Shown piece after piece: positions 53,907 through 64,000 of a stretch of DNA of 64,000 bases. Origin of the DNA: Triticum aestivum. Taxonomy: Eukaryota; Streptophyta; Magnoliopsida; Poales; Poaceae. The translations under genes and the position numbers were made by a program. The stretch spans positions 418,303,485 through 418,367,484 of the forward strand of contig NC_057809.1 in the NCBI RefSeq assembly GCF_018294505.1. Reading direction: 5' to 3'. Within the stretch, counting starts at the first letter, position 1; every line of letters begins with the position of its first letter. The notes under the pieces are model-generated. The model had not been told where the DNA came from. It saw only the letters and a list, made by a program, of their open reading frames with translations, and made no database searches.

Positions 53907-55282
53907 TGAAAGTGCATTATATCGACTAGAGGGGGGTGAATAGGTGATTTTTATGAGAATCTTCAAAACATGGAAGTTTTGAAGACAAATGATAGAAATA
54001 AACCTATTACCATGCAGTGGAAGGTAGACTACACTAGGCTAACCATAGTCAAGTATTCAGTGAAGTGAAAGCACAATGACTAATAGCAGCAAGGTAGTAA
54101 GGATCAGGTAGGAATATATTATGAAGCCAATCAGAACAAGCAGTCACTCAGTGAAGACAAAAGATAATGCAATCATACAATGACTTCAAAAGGACCAACA
54201 GTAAGTAAAGGGAAGGGAAGGATGAAACCAGTGACTCGTTGAAAACAATGATTTGTTGGACCAGTTCCAGTTGCTGTGACAACTGTACGTCTGGTTAGGG
54301 CGGCTAGGTATTTAAACCTGAGGACACACAGTCCCGGACACCCAGTCCTGAACACGCAGCTCAGGACACCCAGTCCTCACCGTATTCCCCTTGAGCTAAG
54401 GTCACACAGACCTCGCCCAATCACTCTGGTAAGTCTTCAAGGTAGACTCCCAAACCTTCACAAACTTCGTTCGCCGGCGATCCACAATGACTCTTGGACG
54501 CTCAGAACGCGACGCCTAACCAGCTGGAGGATTCACAGTCCTCAAGTGTAATAAGTCTTCAGATCACACAGACAGGAAGACTTAAGTGATGCCTAACACT
54601 CTTTGGCTCTGGGTGTTTAGGGATTTATCCTCGCAAGGAATTCTCTCTCAAAGGCTTCGAGGTGGGTTGCTCTCAAACGACAAAAGCCGTACTCTAACTC
54701 TAAGCAGCCAACCATTTATGGTTGTAGGGGGTGGGCTATTTATAGCCACTAGGCAACCCGACCTGATTTGTCCGAAATGACCCTGGGTCACTAAGGAATT
54801 GACACGTGTTCCAACGGTCGGATTTCAAACACACACGACAACTTTACTTGGGCTACAAGCAAAGCTGACTTGTCCGACTCTGGACAAGATTCGCTCTCAT
54901 AGTCTTCACTCGAAGACATGGGTTTTGTTTAAGCATCACTTCAGTCATTCTGACTGGTTCTCTTGGACCCCACTTAACAGTACGGTGGTTCCTATGACTC
55001 AACAAAGAAGAAAAATAACTATGAAAGATCTAAATCTTCACGCTCCATAGTCTTCATGCGATGTATTCTCTTATCATAGTCTTCAATGTGAATGTCTTCA
55101 CATACCACCTTTGACATCAATGTCCTCTTACATTTTTAGGGGTCATCTCTGGTAGGAAAACCGAATCAATGAGGGACTTCTACCTGTGTTATCCTGCAAT
55201 TCTAACAAACACATTAGTCCCTCAACTAGGTTTGTCGTCAATACTCCAAAACCAACTAGGGCTGGCACTAGATGCACTTACA
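53907..55282 (-). repeat. 5' LTR of the Copia element, 1376 bp
   Basis: Partner of 23638-25026. Minus-strand TATAAATA at 54737-54744 keeps the promoter intact in this LTR. Confidence 0.95.
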
Positions 55283-56127
55283 AGGCTGACTTGTGGGCCT
55301 ACTAAGTTGACGGGGACGGAGGGCTTTGTCAACTTAGTCAATATGAACGATTCTAGCTCCAATGACCGTACGATGTCCATCCAACGGTCGTAGTGCTTCT
55401 TCAACCTCTGGTCTTCTTGCTCCAGCTGCCCAAAGCAGCACCGGTCGTGCCGCCTGCTCCTGCCTCCCATGGTCGGCTATGCTGCCACGGAGGCCTCACC
55501 GCCCCCTACTATTCCCACCGCTGGCTAGGCCCTGTGGCGACGGCAGCCTCACACCGCAATTGAACGAGTGAACCCTCATACTCCTCTCCGCGTGGGCATC
55601 CACTGCTGCGTCTTCACCGGCTCCGCGCCGTCCCCTTCCTAATCCTCATCGTCGTCCACCGCCCTGGTGCTCTCGGCACGGCGTGGTCAACGTGGTCAAG
55701 GAATGACTTCCATTGGACGTGGACTGTACGTGGAGAGGCTGACAGCTGGGTCCATGGTGGCAGCAAGGAAGTGCCTCCTTATTATGCGGAAAATAATGAT
55801 TCCTCAACCTGGCAGCAAGGAAGTGCCACCGTATTTCGCGAAAAAAACGTTTCCCCCTGACTGCTGGGACCCACCAGCTACACCTTCACACGCAAGGAAG
55901 TGCGTCCGAGCAAAAAAATGATTCGCCCCCTGACTGCTGGGACCCACCAGCTACATCTTCACATGCAAGGAAGTGCGTTTGGGCAAAAAAACAAAATGAT
56001 TCGCCCCCCCTGACTGCTGGGACCCACCAGCTACATCTTCGCAGGCAAGGAAGTGCCTGACAGTCGGGACCCACCTGGTCGAAGTGTACGTAGCGTTGTC
56101 ATTCTGACCGCGAACGTGTATGTACAT
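55283..56127. repeat. Tandem-unit DNA repeat, right part
   Basis: Opens with AGGCT (target duplication) and the unit start TGTGGGCCTACTAAGTTGAC. It runs parallel to 22886-23637 and ends in three short units with AAGGAAGTGC, AAAATGATTCGCCCCC and CTGGGACCCACCAGCTACA (55850-56080). Confidence 0.65.
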
Positions 56128-57659
56128 TGATAACCCACAAGTATAGGGGATCGCAATAGTTTTCGATAAGTAAGAGTGTCGAACCCAACGAGGAGCTAAA
56201 GGTAGAACAAATATAACCTCAAGTTCTATCGACCACCGATACAACTCTACGCACGCTTGACGTTCGCTTTACCTAGAACAAGTATGAAACTAGTAGTACT
56301 TTGTAGGTGTTGTTGGATAGGTATGCAAGATAATAAAGAGAAGGTAAATAAAAAGTAGGGGCTGTTTAGATAAATACACAACTAAGTTAGGTTTAGTAGA
56401 GAGTTTGTTGTTACGAGAAAGTTATTTGTCCCTAGGCAATCGATAACTAGACCGGTAATCATTATTACAATTTTATTTGAGGGAGAGGCATAAGCTAACA
56501 TACTTTCTCTACTTGGATCATATGCACTTATGATTGGAACTCTAGCAAGCATCCGCAACTACTAAATATTCATTAAGGTAAAACCCAACCATAGCATTAA
56601 AGCATCAAGTCCCCTTTATCCCATACGCAAACAACCTACTTACTCGGGTATGTGCTTCTGTTCACTCACGCCACCCACCATAAGCAAATCATAAACATAT
56701 TGCAACACCCTACAGCAGGAATCCATCACGCTTGTGCGACACGGAGAGCACCATAGGGCAGCATCAATAATAAAACATGCAACTCAAACCAATCTTGATC
56801 ATCAAATAGCCATTAGGACAAAACGGATCTACTCAAACATCATAGGATAGCCATACATCATAGGTAAATAATATATAGCGTTGAGCACCATGTTTAAGTA
56901 GAGATTACAGCGGGTAAGAGAGAGGTTACACCTCTGCATAGAGGGGGGAAGAGTTGGTGGTGAAGGCGGTGAAGTTGTTGGTGAAGATGACGGTGATGAT
57001 GATGGCCCCCGATGGCACTCCTGCGCCATCGGAAGCAAGGGGGAGAGGCCCCCCCCTTCTTCTTATTCTTCTTATTCCTTGACCTCCTACCTAGGTGGGA
57101 GAAGGGTTTCCCCTCTGGTCCTTGGCCTCCATGGCGTGGGAGGGGCCAGAGCCCCTCCGAGATTGGATCTGTCTCTCTGTCTCTCTCTGTTTCTGCGTTC
57201 TCCCCTGGCTCTATTTCACCGTTTCGTGTATATATGGAGATCCGTAACTCTGATTGGCCTGAAACCTTCACCATGATTTTTTCCGAAAATTAGCTTTCTT
57301 GCAGCAAAAGAAGAGCGTCAACCGCCTTACGGGTGGCTCACGAGGGTAGGGGGCGCGCCCAGGGGGCAGGCACGCCCCCCTGCCTCGTGACCACCTCGGG
57401 CACCGTCTCGCGTGGATTTTTCTTCCAGAATTTTCCAAATATTCCAAAAAGTATCTCCGTCCGTTTTTATCCCGTTTGGACTCCGTTTGATATGGATATT
57501 CTGCGAAACCAAAAACATGCAACAGACAGGAACTGGCACTGGGCACTGGGTCAATATGTTAGTCCCAAAAATAGTATAAAAAGTTGCCAAAAGTATATGA
57601 AAGTTGTAGAATATTGGCATGGAACAATAAAAAATTATAGATACGACGGAGACGTATCA
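56128..57659 (-). repeat. 3' LTR of a minus-strand LTR retrotransposon, 1532 bp
   Basis: On the minus strand it starts TGATACGTCTCCGTCGTATC and ends ACTTGTGGGTTATCA. The start motif and the AAGCTTGGGGATG tract next to it are those of an abundant wheat Gypsy-type family whose name I leave open. It lies against the DNA repeat on the left, without a confirmed target duplication. Confidence 0.85.
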
Positions 57660-58258
57660 ACATCCCCAAGCTTAATTCCTGCTCGTCCTCGAGTAGGTAA
57701 ATGATAAAAAATTGATGTGGAATGCTACCTAGCATAATCTTGATCACATATCTACTCATGGCATGAATATTAAGATACGAGTGATTCAATGCAATAATCT
57801 ATCATTTGACATAAAAACAATAATACTTCAAGCCTACTAATAAAGCAATCATGTCTTTTCAAAATAACATGGCCAAAGAAAGTTATCCCTACAAAATCAT
57901 ATAGTCTGGCTATGCTACATCTTCACCACACAAAATACTCACATCATGCACAACCCCGATGACAAGACAAGCAATTGTTTCATACTTTTTAACGCGCTTC
58001 AGCATTTTCAACCTTCACACAATACATGAGCATGAGCCATGGACATAGCACTATAGGTGGAATAGAATGGTGGTTGTGGAGAAGACAAAAAGGAGAAGAT
58101 AGTCTCACATCAACTAGGCGTATCAACGGGCTATGGAGATGCCCATCAATAGATATCAATGTGAGTGAGTAGGGATTGCCATGCAACAGATGCACTAAAT
58201 CTATAAGTGTATGAAAGCTCAAACTGAAACAAAGTGGGTGTGCATCCAACTTGCTTGC
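57660..58258 (-). mobile_element. 3' internal end of the same retrotransposon, truncated
   Basis: The minus-strand polypurine tract AAGCTTGGGGATG lies at 57661-57673, with CTCGAGGACGAGCAGGAATT just upstream. AT-rich non-coding sequence follows to 58258, where another LTR begins. No pol sequence remains in the window. Confidence 0.75.
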
Positions 58259-60010
58259 TGTAACGCCCACGATGCGGCTATATCTCCCACGTGTCAAAGC
58301 ACGACTTAGAGGCATAACCGCACTGTAAGCAATGTCACAAGTGGGGTAACCTTCACACAACCCATGTACTGAATAAGGAAAGCGGTACATAGTTGGCTTA
58401 CAATCGCCACATCACACAATGCATAAATAACATTACATTCATCCAGATACAATCAAGGTCCGACTACGGAACCAAAATAAAGATAACCCCAAATGCATAA
58501 TGTCCTCGATCGACCCAACTGGGCTCCACTACTGATCGTCTGGAAAGGAAACGTAGTATCATCATGAGTCCTCATCGAACTCCCACTTGAGCTCAGTCGA
58601 ATCTCCTGGAGCGGTATCATCGGTCCCTGCATCTGGTTTTGGAAGTAATATGTGAGTCACGGGGACTCAGCAATCTCCCACCCTCGCGATCAAGACTATT
58701 TAAGCTTATAGGAAGGGTAAAAGGTATGAGGTGGAGCTGCAGCAAGCACTAGCACATATGGTTGCTAACATACGCAAATGAGAGTGAGAAGAGAAGGCAA
58801 AGGCATGTTCGAGAAACTATGATCAAGAAGTGATCCTAGAACAACCTACGTTCAAGCATAACACGAGACCGTGTTCTCTTCCCGGACTCCGCCGAAAAGA
58901 GACCATCACGGCCACACACACTCTGTTGATTCATTTTAATTAAGTTAAGTTTTAGGTTTTCTACAACCGGACATTAACAAATTCCCATCTTCCCATAACC
59001 GCGGGCACGGCTTTCGAATGTTCGAATCCCTGTAGGGGTGTCCCAACTTAGCCCATCACAAGCTCTCACGGTCAATGAAGGATATTCCTTCTCCCAAGAC
59101 AATCCGATCAGACTTGGAATCCCGGTTACAAGACATCTCGACAATGGTAAAACTAAACCAGCAAAGCCAATCGAATGTGCCAACAAATCCCGATAGGAGC
59201 TGCACATATCTTGTTCTCAGGGCACACTGCATTGTCCAAACTTCCGGTAGGCCAGCCTAGAGTTGCCCCTGGTGGCCACCGGTGGCTGACAAGTTGGACC
59301 AACACTCAGAGGAGCACTGGCCCGAGGGTTTACAATAAAGATGACCCTTGAGTCCGCGGAACCCAAGGGAAAAGAGGCTAGGTGGCGAATGGTAAAACCA
59401 AGGTTAGGCTTTGCTGGAGGAGTTTTATTCAAGGCGAACTGTCAAGGGGTTCCCATTATAACCCAACCGTGTAAGGAACGCAAAATCAAGGAACATAACA
59501 CCGGTATGACGGAAACTAGGGTGGCAAGACTGGAACAAAACACCAGGCATAAGGCCGAGCCTTCTACCCTTTACCAAGTGTATAGATGCATTAAAATAGA
59601 TAAGATATAATAGTGATATCCCAACAATAAACATGTTCCAACAAGGAACAAACTCCAATCTTCACCTGCAACTAGCAATGCTATAAGAGGAGTTGAGCAA
59701 AGCGGTAACATAGCCAAACAACGGTTTGCTAGGACAAGGTGGGTTAGAGGTTTGACATTGCAATATGGGAGGCACGATAAGCAAGTGGTAGGTATCGTAG
59801 CATAGGCATAGCAATAGAGCGAGCATCTAGCAAGCAAAGATAGAAGTGATTTCGAGGGTATGGCCATCTTGCCTGCAAAGTTCTCCGAGTTGACGTTAGC
59901 TTGATCCTCGTAAGCATACTCAACGGGTTCCTCGATCATGTACTCGTCTCCCGGCTTTACCCAAACAAGAACACAAGCAAAGGGAGACACAATCAACCAC
60001 GTGCAATGCC

Positions 60011-63000
60011 CAAGCAACATGATGCAAAACATGGCATGACATGCGGGATGCGATATGCGATGCATATGCATGTTTCGGAAAGGAAAGATTGAACCTGGCC
60101 TCAACTTGGAAAGCCAAGAGTGCCACTGGAAAGATGAGTTGATTTCGGTCGAAATCGATATAAATATCACAGGAAACGGATGCACAGTTTGCAAATGACA
60201 AGCGAAACAAATATGGCACCGATCTGCGATTAACAGCACGAGGCCATCTAAATGCATCAAGAACAACAAGCTACTGCACTCTAACATAGCAACAAATCAC
60301 ATGGCAGTGATCCACTCAAGATTCTTGACAAAAGATGAACACTGAGCTACGGCTAATTCACACAATAGCAGGTTCAAACAAGCATGGCAAAAGAGCAAAA
60401 GATATCAGGTTACAGACTTTGTGAAAATAACATGTCAGGAATTTAACATCAGGAAGCAATGTTTAGAGCACGATACCAACATGCTACAGGAACATATCAT
60501 GGCAAAGCAAGGCATGGCATGAAACTACACAAAGCATACAACAAAAGTCCCTTACTGACCATAAGCCAAAAGGGATCATAAAATACAATGGCAACCATGT
60601 GAACATAGCAAGTTTCGTTAACAGATTTAGACTTAGTAGAAAACTGGAACATGGCAAAACAGATTCACGTAGGCATGTTCACGAGCTCGATGCACTCATC
60701 ACAAGGCATTGCATGACAAACTAAGCATACACCCAGCAAGTAGGCATGGCATAGAAGCTAAACATGGCAAGAACAACCTCACAGCATGCATCGATCAACT
60801 ACAACAACCTAGGCAAAAATGCTTAACACGTAAACATTCTGGCAGGAACATTTTATAGCAAAAGTAGAGCTCGATTGAGTCAAGCTAGGGTGCTCCATAA
60901 TTGCAAAGAAAGACATGGATGGATAGAGCATAACAATATCTCCAAAACATCCTTACTGATCATGCTCAAAAGAGGCATGGATCACTCTGTAGCAACATGA
61001 ATACATTGGCATAAAAATATAATCAGGGAAAAGACTTGGAAGATTTCTAAGTCCCTGAAATCAGCAACATTACGAGAGCTACTTTGCATGCTTGTGCTAG
61101 TCACCACAGAGATCACAAAAATACATGGCGTACACCCCTATAAAGATGGCATGGCATACTTCAAAACACATGTAGGGTTCAAGTTCATAGGAGGTACACA
61201 TTAATCATGGCAAAAATAACAAATGTCCAATTACTGATAAGAATCTGAAACTAACATTGCATAGCAATCTTGCAACAACATTTAGGGCATCAAGATGAGC
61301 TCAAATGAACATGGTGCAAAGGAATGAAATGAAGTGCTGTCGAGACGAACAATTTGATATGCCACACGCCCAAAACGGAGCCACGGATGCAGAGTTATGA
61401 TGCGATGAAGAATGCAAAAAATACTAGAACTAGGGCAAAAAGTCAACTGGCTAGGGTTTTCCAGATTTGGATCGCACGCAATTCGAGGATGGCCGGGGCT
61501 TCGCCGGAGACGGGGCAACGGCGGCCGGAGTCGTTGACGCGGTGGCCGGACTTGGGGATGCCCGGATCCGGCCGGGAGGTCGAGGATGGAGAGGTCGGCA
61601 AGGCGATGTGGTGGTGGGGCGGCGAGGTGCGTGCGGAGGCCGCCGCCGACGAGGCGGAGCAGGGCGGCGCGGGGCGGCGGTCGCCGACACCGGCGAGGAG
61701 GAGGCAGGCGGCGCGGCGAGGGAGGAAGGCGCGGGCGGCGCGCTATTCGGAGGGCCGGACGCGGGCTCGAAGGGCCCAAGCAACATGATGCAAAACATGG
61801 CATGACATGATGCGATATGCGATGCATATGCATGTTTCGGAAAGGAAATATTGAACCTGGCCTCAACTTGGAAAACCAGGAGTGCCACTGGAAAGATGAG
61901 TTGATTTCGGTCGAAATCGATATAAAGATCACCGGAAACGGATGCACAGTTTGCAAATGACAAGCGAAACAAATATGGCACCCATCTGCAATTAACAGCA
62001 CGAGGCCATCTAAATGCATCAAGAACAACAAGCTACTGCACTCTAACATAGCAACAAATCACATGGCAGTGATCCACTCAAGGCGCTTGACAAAAGATGA
62101 ACACTGAGCTACGGCTAATTCACACAATAGTAGGTTCAAACAAGCATGGCAAAAGAGCAAAATATATCAGGTTACAGACTGTGAAAATAACATGTCAGGA
62201 ATTTAACATCAGGAAGCAATGTTTAGAGCACGATAACAACATGCTACGGGAACATATCATGGAAAAGCAAGGCATGGCATGAAACTACACAAAGCATACA
62301 ACAAAAGTCCCTTACTGACCATAAGCCAAAAGGGATCATAAAATAAAATGGCAACCATGTGAACATAGCAAGTTCCGTTAGCAGATTCAGACTTAGCAGA
62401 AAACTGGAACATGGTAAAACAGATTCACGTATGCATGTTTACGAGCTCTATGCACTCACCACAAGGCATTGCATGACAAACTAAGCATACACCCAGCAAG
62501 TAGGCATGGCATAGAACCTAAACATGGCAAGAACAACCTCATAGCATGCATGGATCAACTACAACAACCTCGGCAAAAATGCTTAACACGTAAACATTCT
62601 GCCAGGAACATATTATAGCAAAAGTAGAGCTCGACTGAGTCAAGCTAGGATGCTCCATAATTGCAAACAAAGACATGGATGGATAGAGCATAACAATATC
62701 TCCAAAACATCCTTACTGATCATGCTCAAAAGAGGCATGGATCACTCTGTAGCAACATGAATACATGGCATAAAAATATAATTAGGGAAAAGACAGAAGA
62801 TTTCTAAGTCCCTGAAATCAGCAACATTATGAGAGCTACTTTGCATGCTTGTGCTAGTCACCACAGAGATCACAAAAATACATGGCATACACCCCTGTAA
62901 AGATGGAATGGCATAATTCAAAACACATGTAGGGCTCAAGTTCATAGGAGGCACACATTAATCATGGCAAAAAAGACAAATGTCCAATTACTGATAAGAA

Positions 63001-63527
63001 TCTAAAACTAGCATTGCATAGCACTCTTTCAACAGCATTTAGGGCATCAAGATGAGCTCAAATGAACATGGTGCAATGGAATGAAATGAAGTGCTCGTCC
63101 AGGCGAACAATTTGATATGCTACACGCCCAAAACGGAGCCACGGATGCAGAGTTATGATGCGATGAAGAGTGCAAAAAATACTGCAACTAGGGCAAAAAG
63201 TCAACCAGCTAGGGTTTTCCAGATCTGGACCGCATGCAATCCGAGGATGGCCTAGGCTTTGCCGGAGACGGGGCGACGGCGGCTGGAGTCGTTGACACGG
63301 TGGCCGGACTTGGGGATGGCCGGATCCGGCCGGGAGATGGAGGACGGAGAGGCCGGCGAGGCGATGTGGCGGCGAGGTGCGTGCGACGGCCGCCGGCGAC
63401 GAGGCGGAGTGGGGCGGCGCAGGGCGGCGGTCGCCGACGCCGGCGAGGAGGAGGCGGGCAGCGCGGCGAGGGAGGAAGGCGCGGGTGGTGCGCGGGCTCT
63501 GAGGGCCCGACGCGGGCTCGGAGGGCC
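60011..63527. repeat. Direct tandem duplication, two units of about 1.76 kb
   Basis: Unit 1 is 60011-61776 and unit 2 is 61777-63527. They are collinear with few indels (examples: ACATGATGCAAAACATGGCA, CACATGGCAGTGATCCACTC, AGGGTTTTCCAGAT(T/C)TGGA). The junction reads TCGAAGGGCCCAAGCAAC. The left arm matches TCGGAGGGCC at 63518-63527 and the right arm matches GCCCAAGCAAC at 60008-60018, so GCCC/GGCC is shared microhomology. Both units span AT-rich DNA and a GC-rich end. Confidence 0.93.
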
Positions 63528-63671
63528 GCGGCGGGTGGCGGCGGCGCTTGACATGTGTCAGCGCAGGAGTGGGCGCGCGGCGGCGGTGGACATGTCCATC
63601 GGCGGGTTTTCGTCTGGCAGGGGAGAGGGAGCGGGGCTAGGGTTAGGGATCCGGAATTTTGGGGAGGAGAT

Positions 63672-63683
63672 TCCTTTTTATAG
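63672..63683 (-). promoter_or_regulatory. TATA box of the long LTR
   Basis: CCTATAAAAAGG on the minus strand with a GC-rich transcribed flank to the left. Confidence 0.6.
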
Positions 63684-64000
63684 GTAGAGGGAGCTAGGAG
63701 GCTCCAAATTGAGCACGGTTTGCGTCCACGCGATCGTGATCGGACGACCGAGGTGATGGAAGGGGTTTAGGTGGGTTTTGGGCTACTTTTGAGAGGTGTT
63801 GGGCTACAACACACACGAGGCCTTTACGGTCCCTCGGTTAAGCGTTGGAGTATCAAACGAAGTCCAAATGGCACGAAACTTGACAAGCGGTCTACCGGTA
63901 GTAAACCAAGGCCGCTTGGAAAAACTCGGTCCAATCCGAAAACGTTTAACACCCGCACATGAAAAGAGCTAGAAAGGGACACCGGAGGACATAGGAGCGC

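Larger units (their letters stand above)
23638..55282 (-). mobile_element. Complete Copia element, SIRE/Maximus type, with nested insertions
   Basis: Two similar LTRs (23638-25026 and 53907-55282) start TGAAAGTGC and end GCACTTACA, bounded by the duplication AGGCT. A primer-binding site matching initiator tRNA-Met lies inside the right LTR and a polypurine tract inside the left LTR, so the element reads on the minus strand. Order on that strand: gag, protease (DSG), integrase, RT (YVDD), RNase H, then a long env-like ORF. Domain order is that of Ty1/Copia, and the third ORF is typical of the SIRE lineage (Maximus in Triticeae); the exact family name is uncertain. Interior insertions are Gypsy A and, inside it, Gypsy B. 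Several nonsense and frameshift changes make it non-autonomous now. Confidence 0.93.
58259..64000 (-). mobile_element. Very long LTR (5' part beyond the window), minus strand
   Basis: The left edge TGTAACGCCCACGATGCGGC is the end of an LTR read on the minus strand (GGGCGTTACA). Sequence to about 59.9 kb contains landmarks I associate with a common Triticeae Gypsy LTR, such as CTGGAGCGGTATCATCGGTC. A minus-strand TATA (CCTATAAAAAGG) lies at 63672-63683, and GC-rich leader DNA is to its left. The LTR carries a tandem duplication at 60011-63527 and continues past 64000. Its other end, target duplication and internal domain are not visible. The class assignment is by memory of the motif and could be wrong. 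Confidence 0.6.

Noticed and set aside
56829..57704. ORFs within the 56.1-57.7 kb LTR
   Set aside because: Lie wholly in LTR sequence of a high-copy element and have no domain.
59571..62049. Paired ORFs of 238 and 255 codons in the long LTR
   Set aside because: They are the same sequence in the two tandem units, diverge at the duplication join and lack domains; the likeness comes from the duplication.
1..64000. CRISPR arrays, operons, ribosome binding sites, bacterial terminators, tRNA and rRNA genes
   Set aside because: The window is plant nuclear DNA. The only tRNA-like match is the retrotransposon primer-binding site at 53891-53906, and the tandem arrays lack CRISPR spacer structure.

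Overview
The window looks like intergenic DNA from a large Triticeae (wheat/Aegilops type) genome. Most of it is transposable elements. It contains a BARE1/Angela/WIS-type LTR, Stowaway MITEs with TA target duplications, and a stack of nested Copia and Gypsy retrotransposons whose LTRs, primer-binding sites, polypurine tracts and target-site duplications can be read directly. No intact single-copy host protein gene, rRNA, tRNA or CRISPR array was found. One run of 307 N lies at 30319-30625.

Layout. 1-0.84 kb: GGCCC-rich repeats ending in a 27-bp minisatellite. 1.1-5.9 kb: a decayed multi-exon gene on the minus strand with repeated exons and a C-terminal coiled coil, probably transposon-associated, with a hAT-type MITE in an intron. 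6.3-8.4 kb: a Stowaway MITE, then low-complexity DNA. 8.4-21.4 kb: a locally amplified, transcription-unit-like module with four TATA/leader-exon copies and seven copies of a conserved block containing TGGAACTGCACAAAA. The coding frame is not conserved between copies. The module is interrupted by Stowaway MITEs and by a BARE/Angela-type solo LTR (15.4-17.15 kb). 21.6-23.6 kb: a short orphan ORF and a DNA repeat with tandem units.

23.638-55.282 kb: one Copia element of SIRE/Maximus type on the minus strand (target duplication AGGCT), with gag, protease, integrase, RT, RNase H and a long env-like third ORF behind its own promoter-like region. Its env-like ORF was hit at GTGAC by a Ty3/gypsy element (A). 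A keeps gag-protease and a spliced antisense ORF but no RT or integrase. A was in turn hit by a second Gypsy element (B, 36.66-44.41 kb), which has a short broken gag and its own spliced antisense coiled-coil ORF. A 1.18-kb block (LTR of A plus adjacent env-like sequence) is present twice. This is either an unusual rearrangement or an assembly artefact.

55.28-56.1 kb: the DNA repeat resumes. 56.128-58.258 kb: the 3' LTR and 3' internal end of another minus-strand LTR element. 58.259 kb to the window end: a very long LTR-like sequence on the minus strand, with a TATA box near 63.68 kb and an internal tandem duplication of about 1.77 kb.

Insertion order read from nesting: DNA repeat array, then Copia, then Gypsy A, then Gypsy B. 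The coding regions are decayed mainly by nonsense changes and single-base frameshifts, so none is likely to make its full product. The spliced antisense ORFs and the internal env-like promoter are the most interesting functional structures. The 8.4-21.4 kb module array is the part least explained by known elements.
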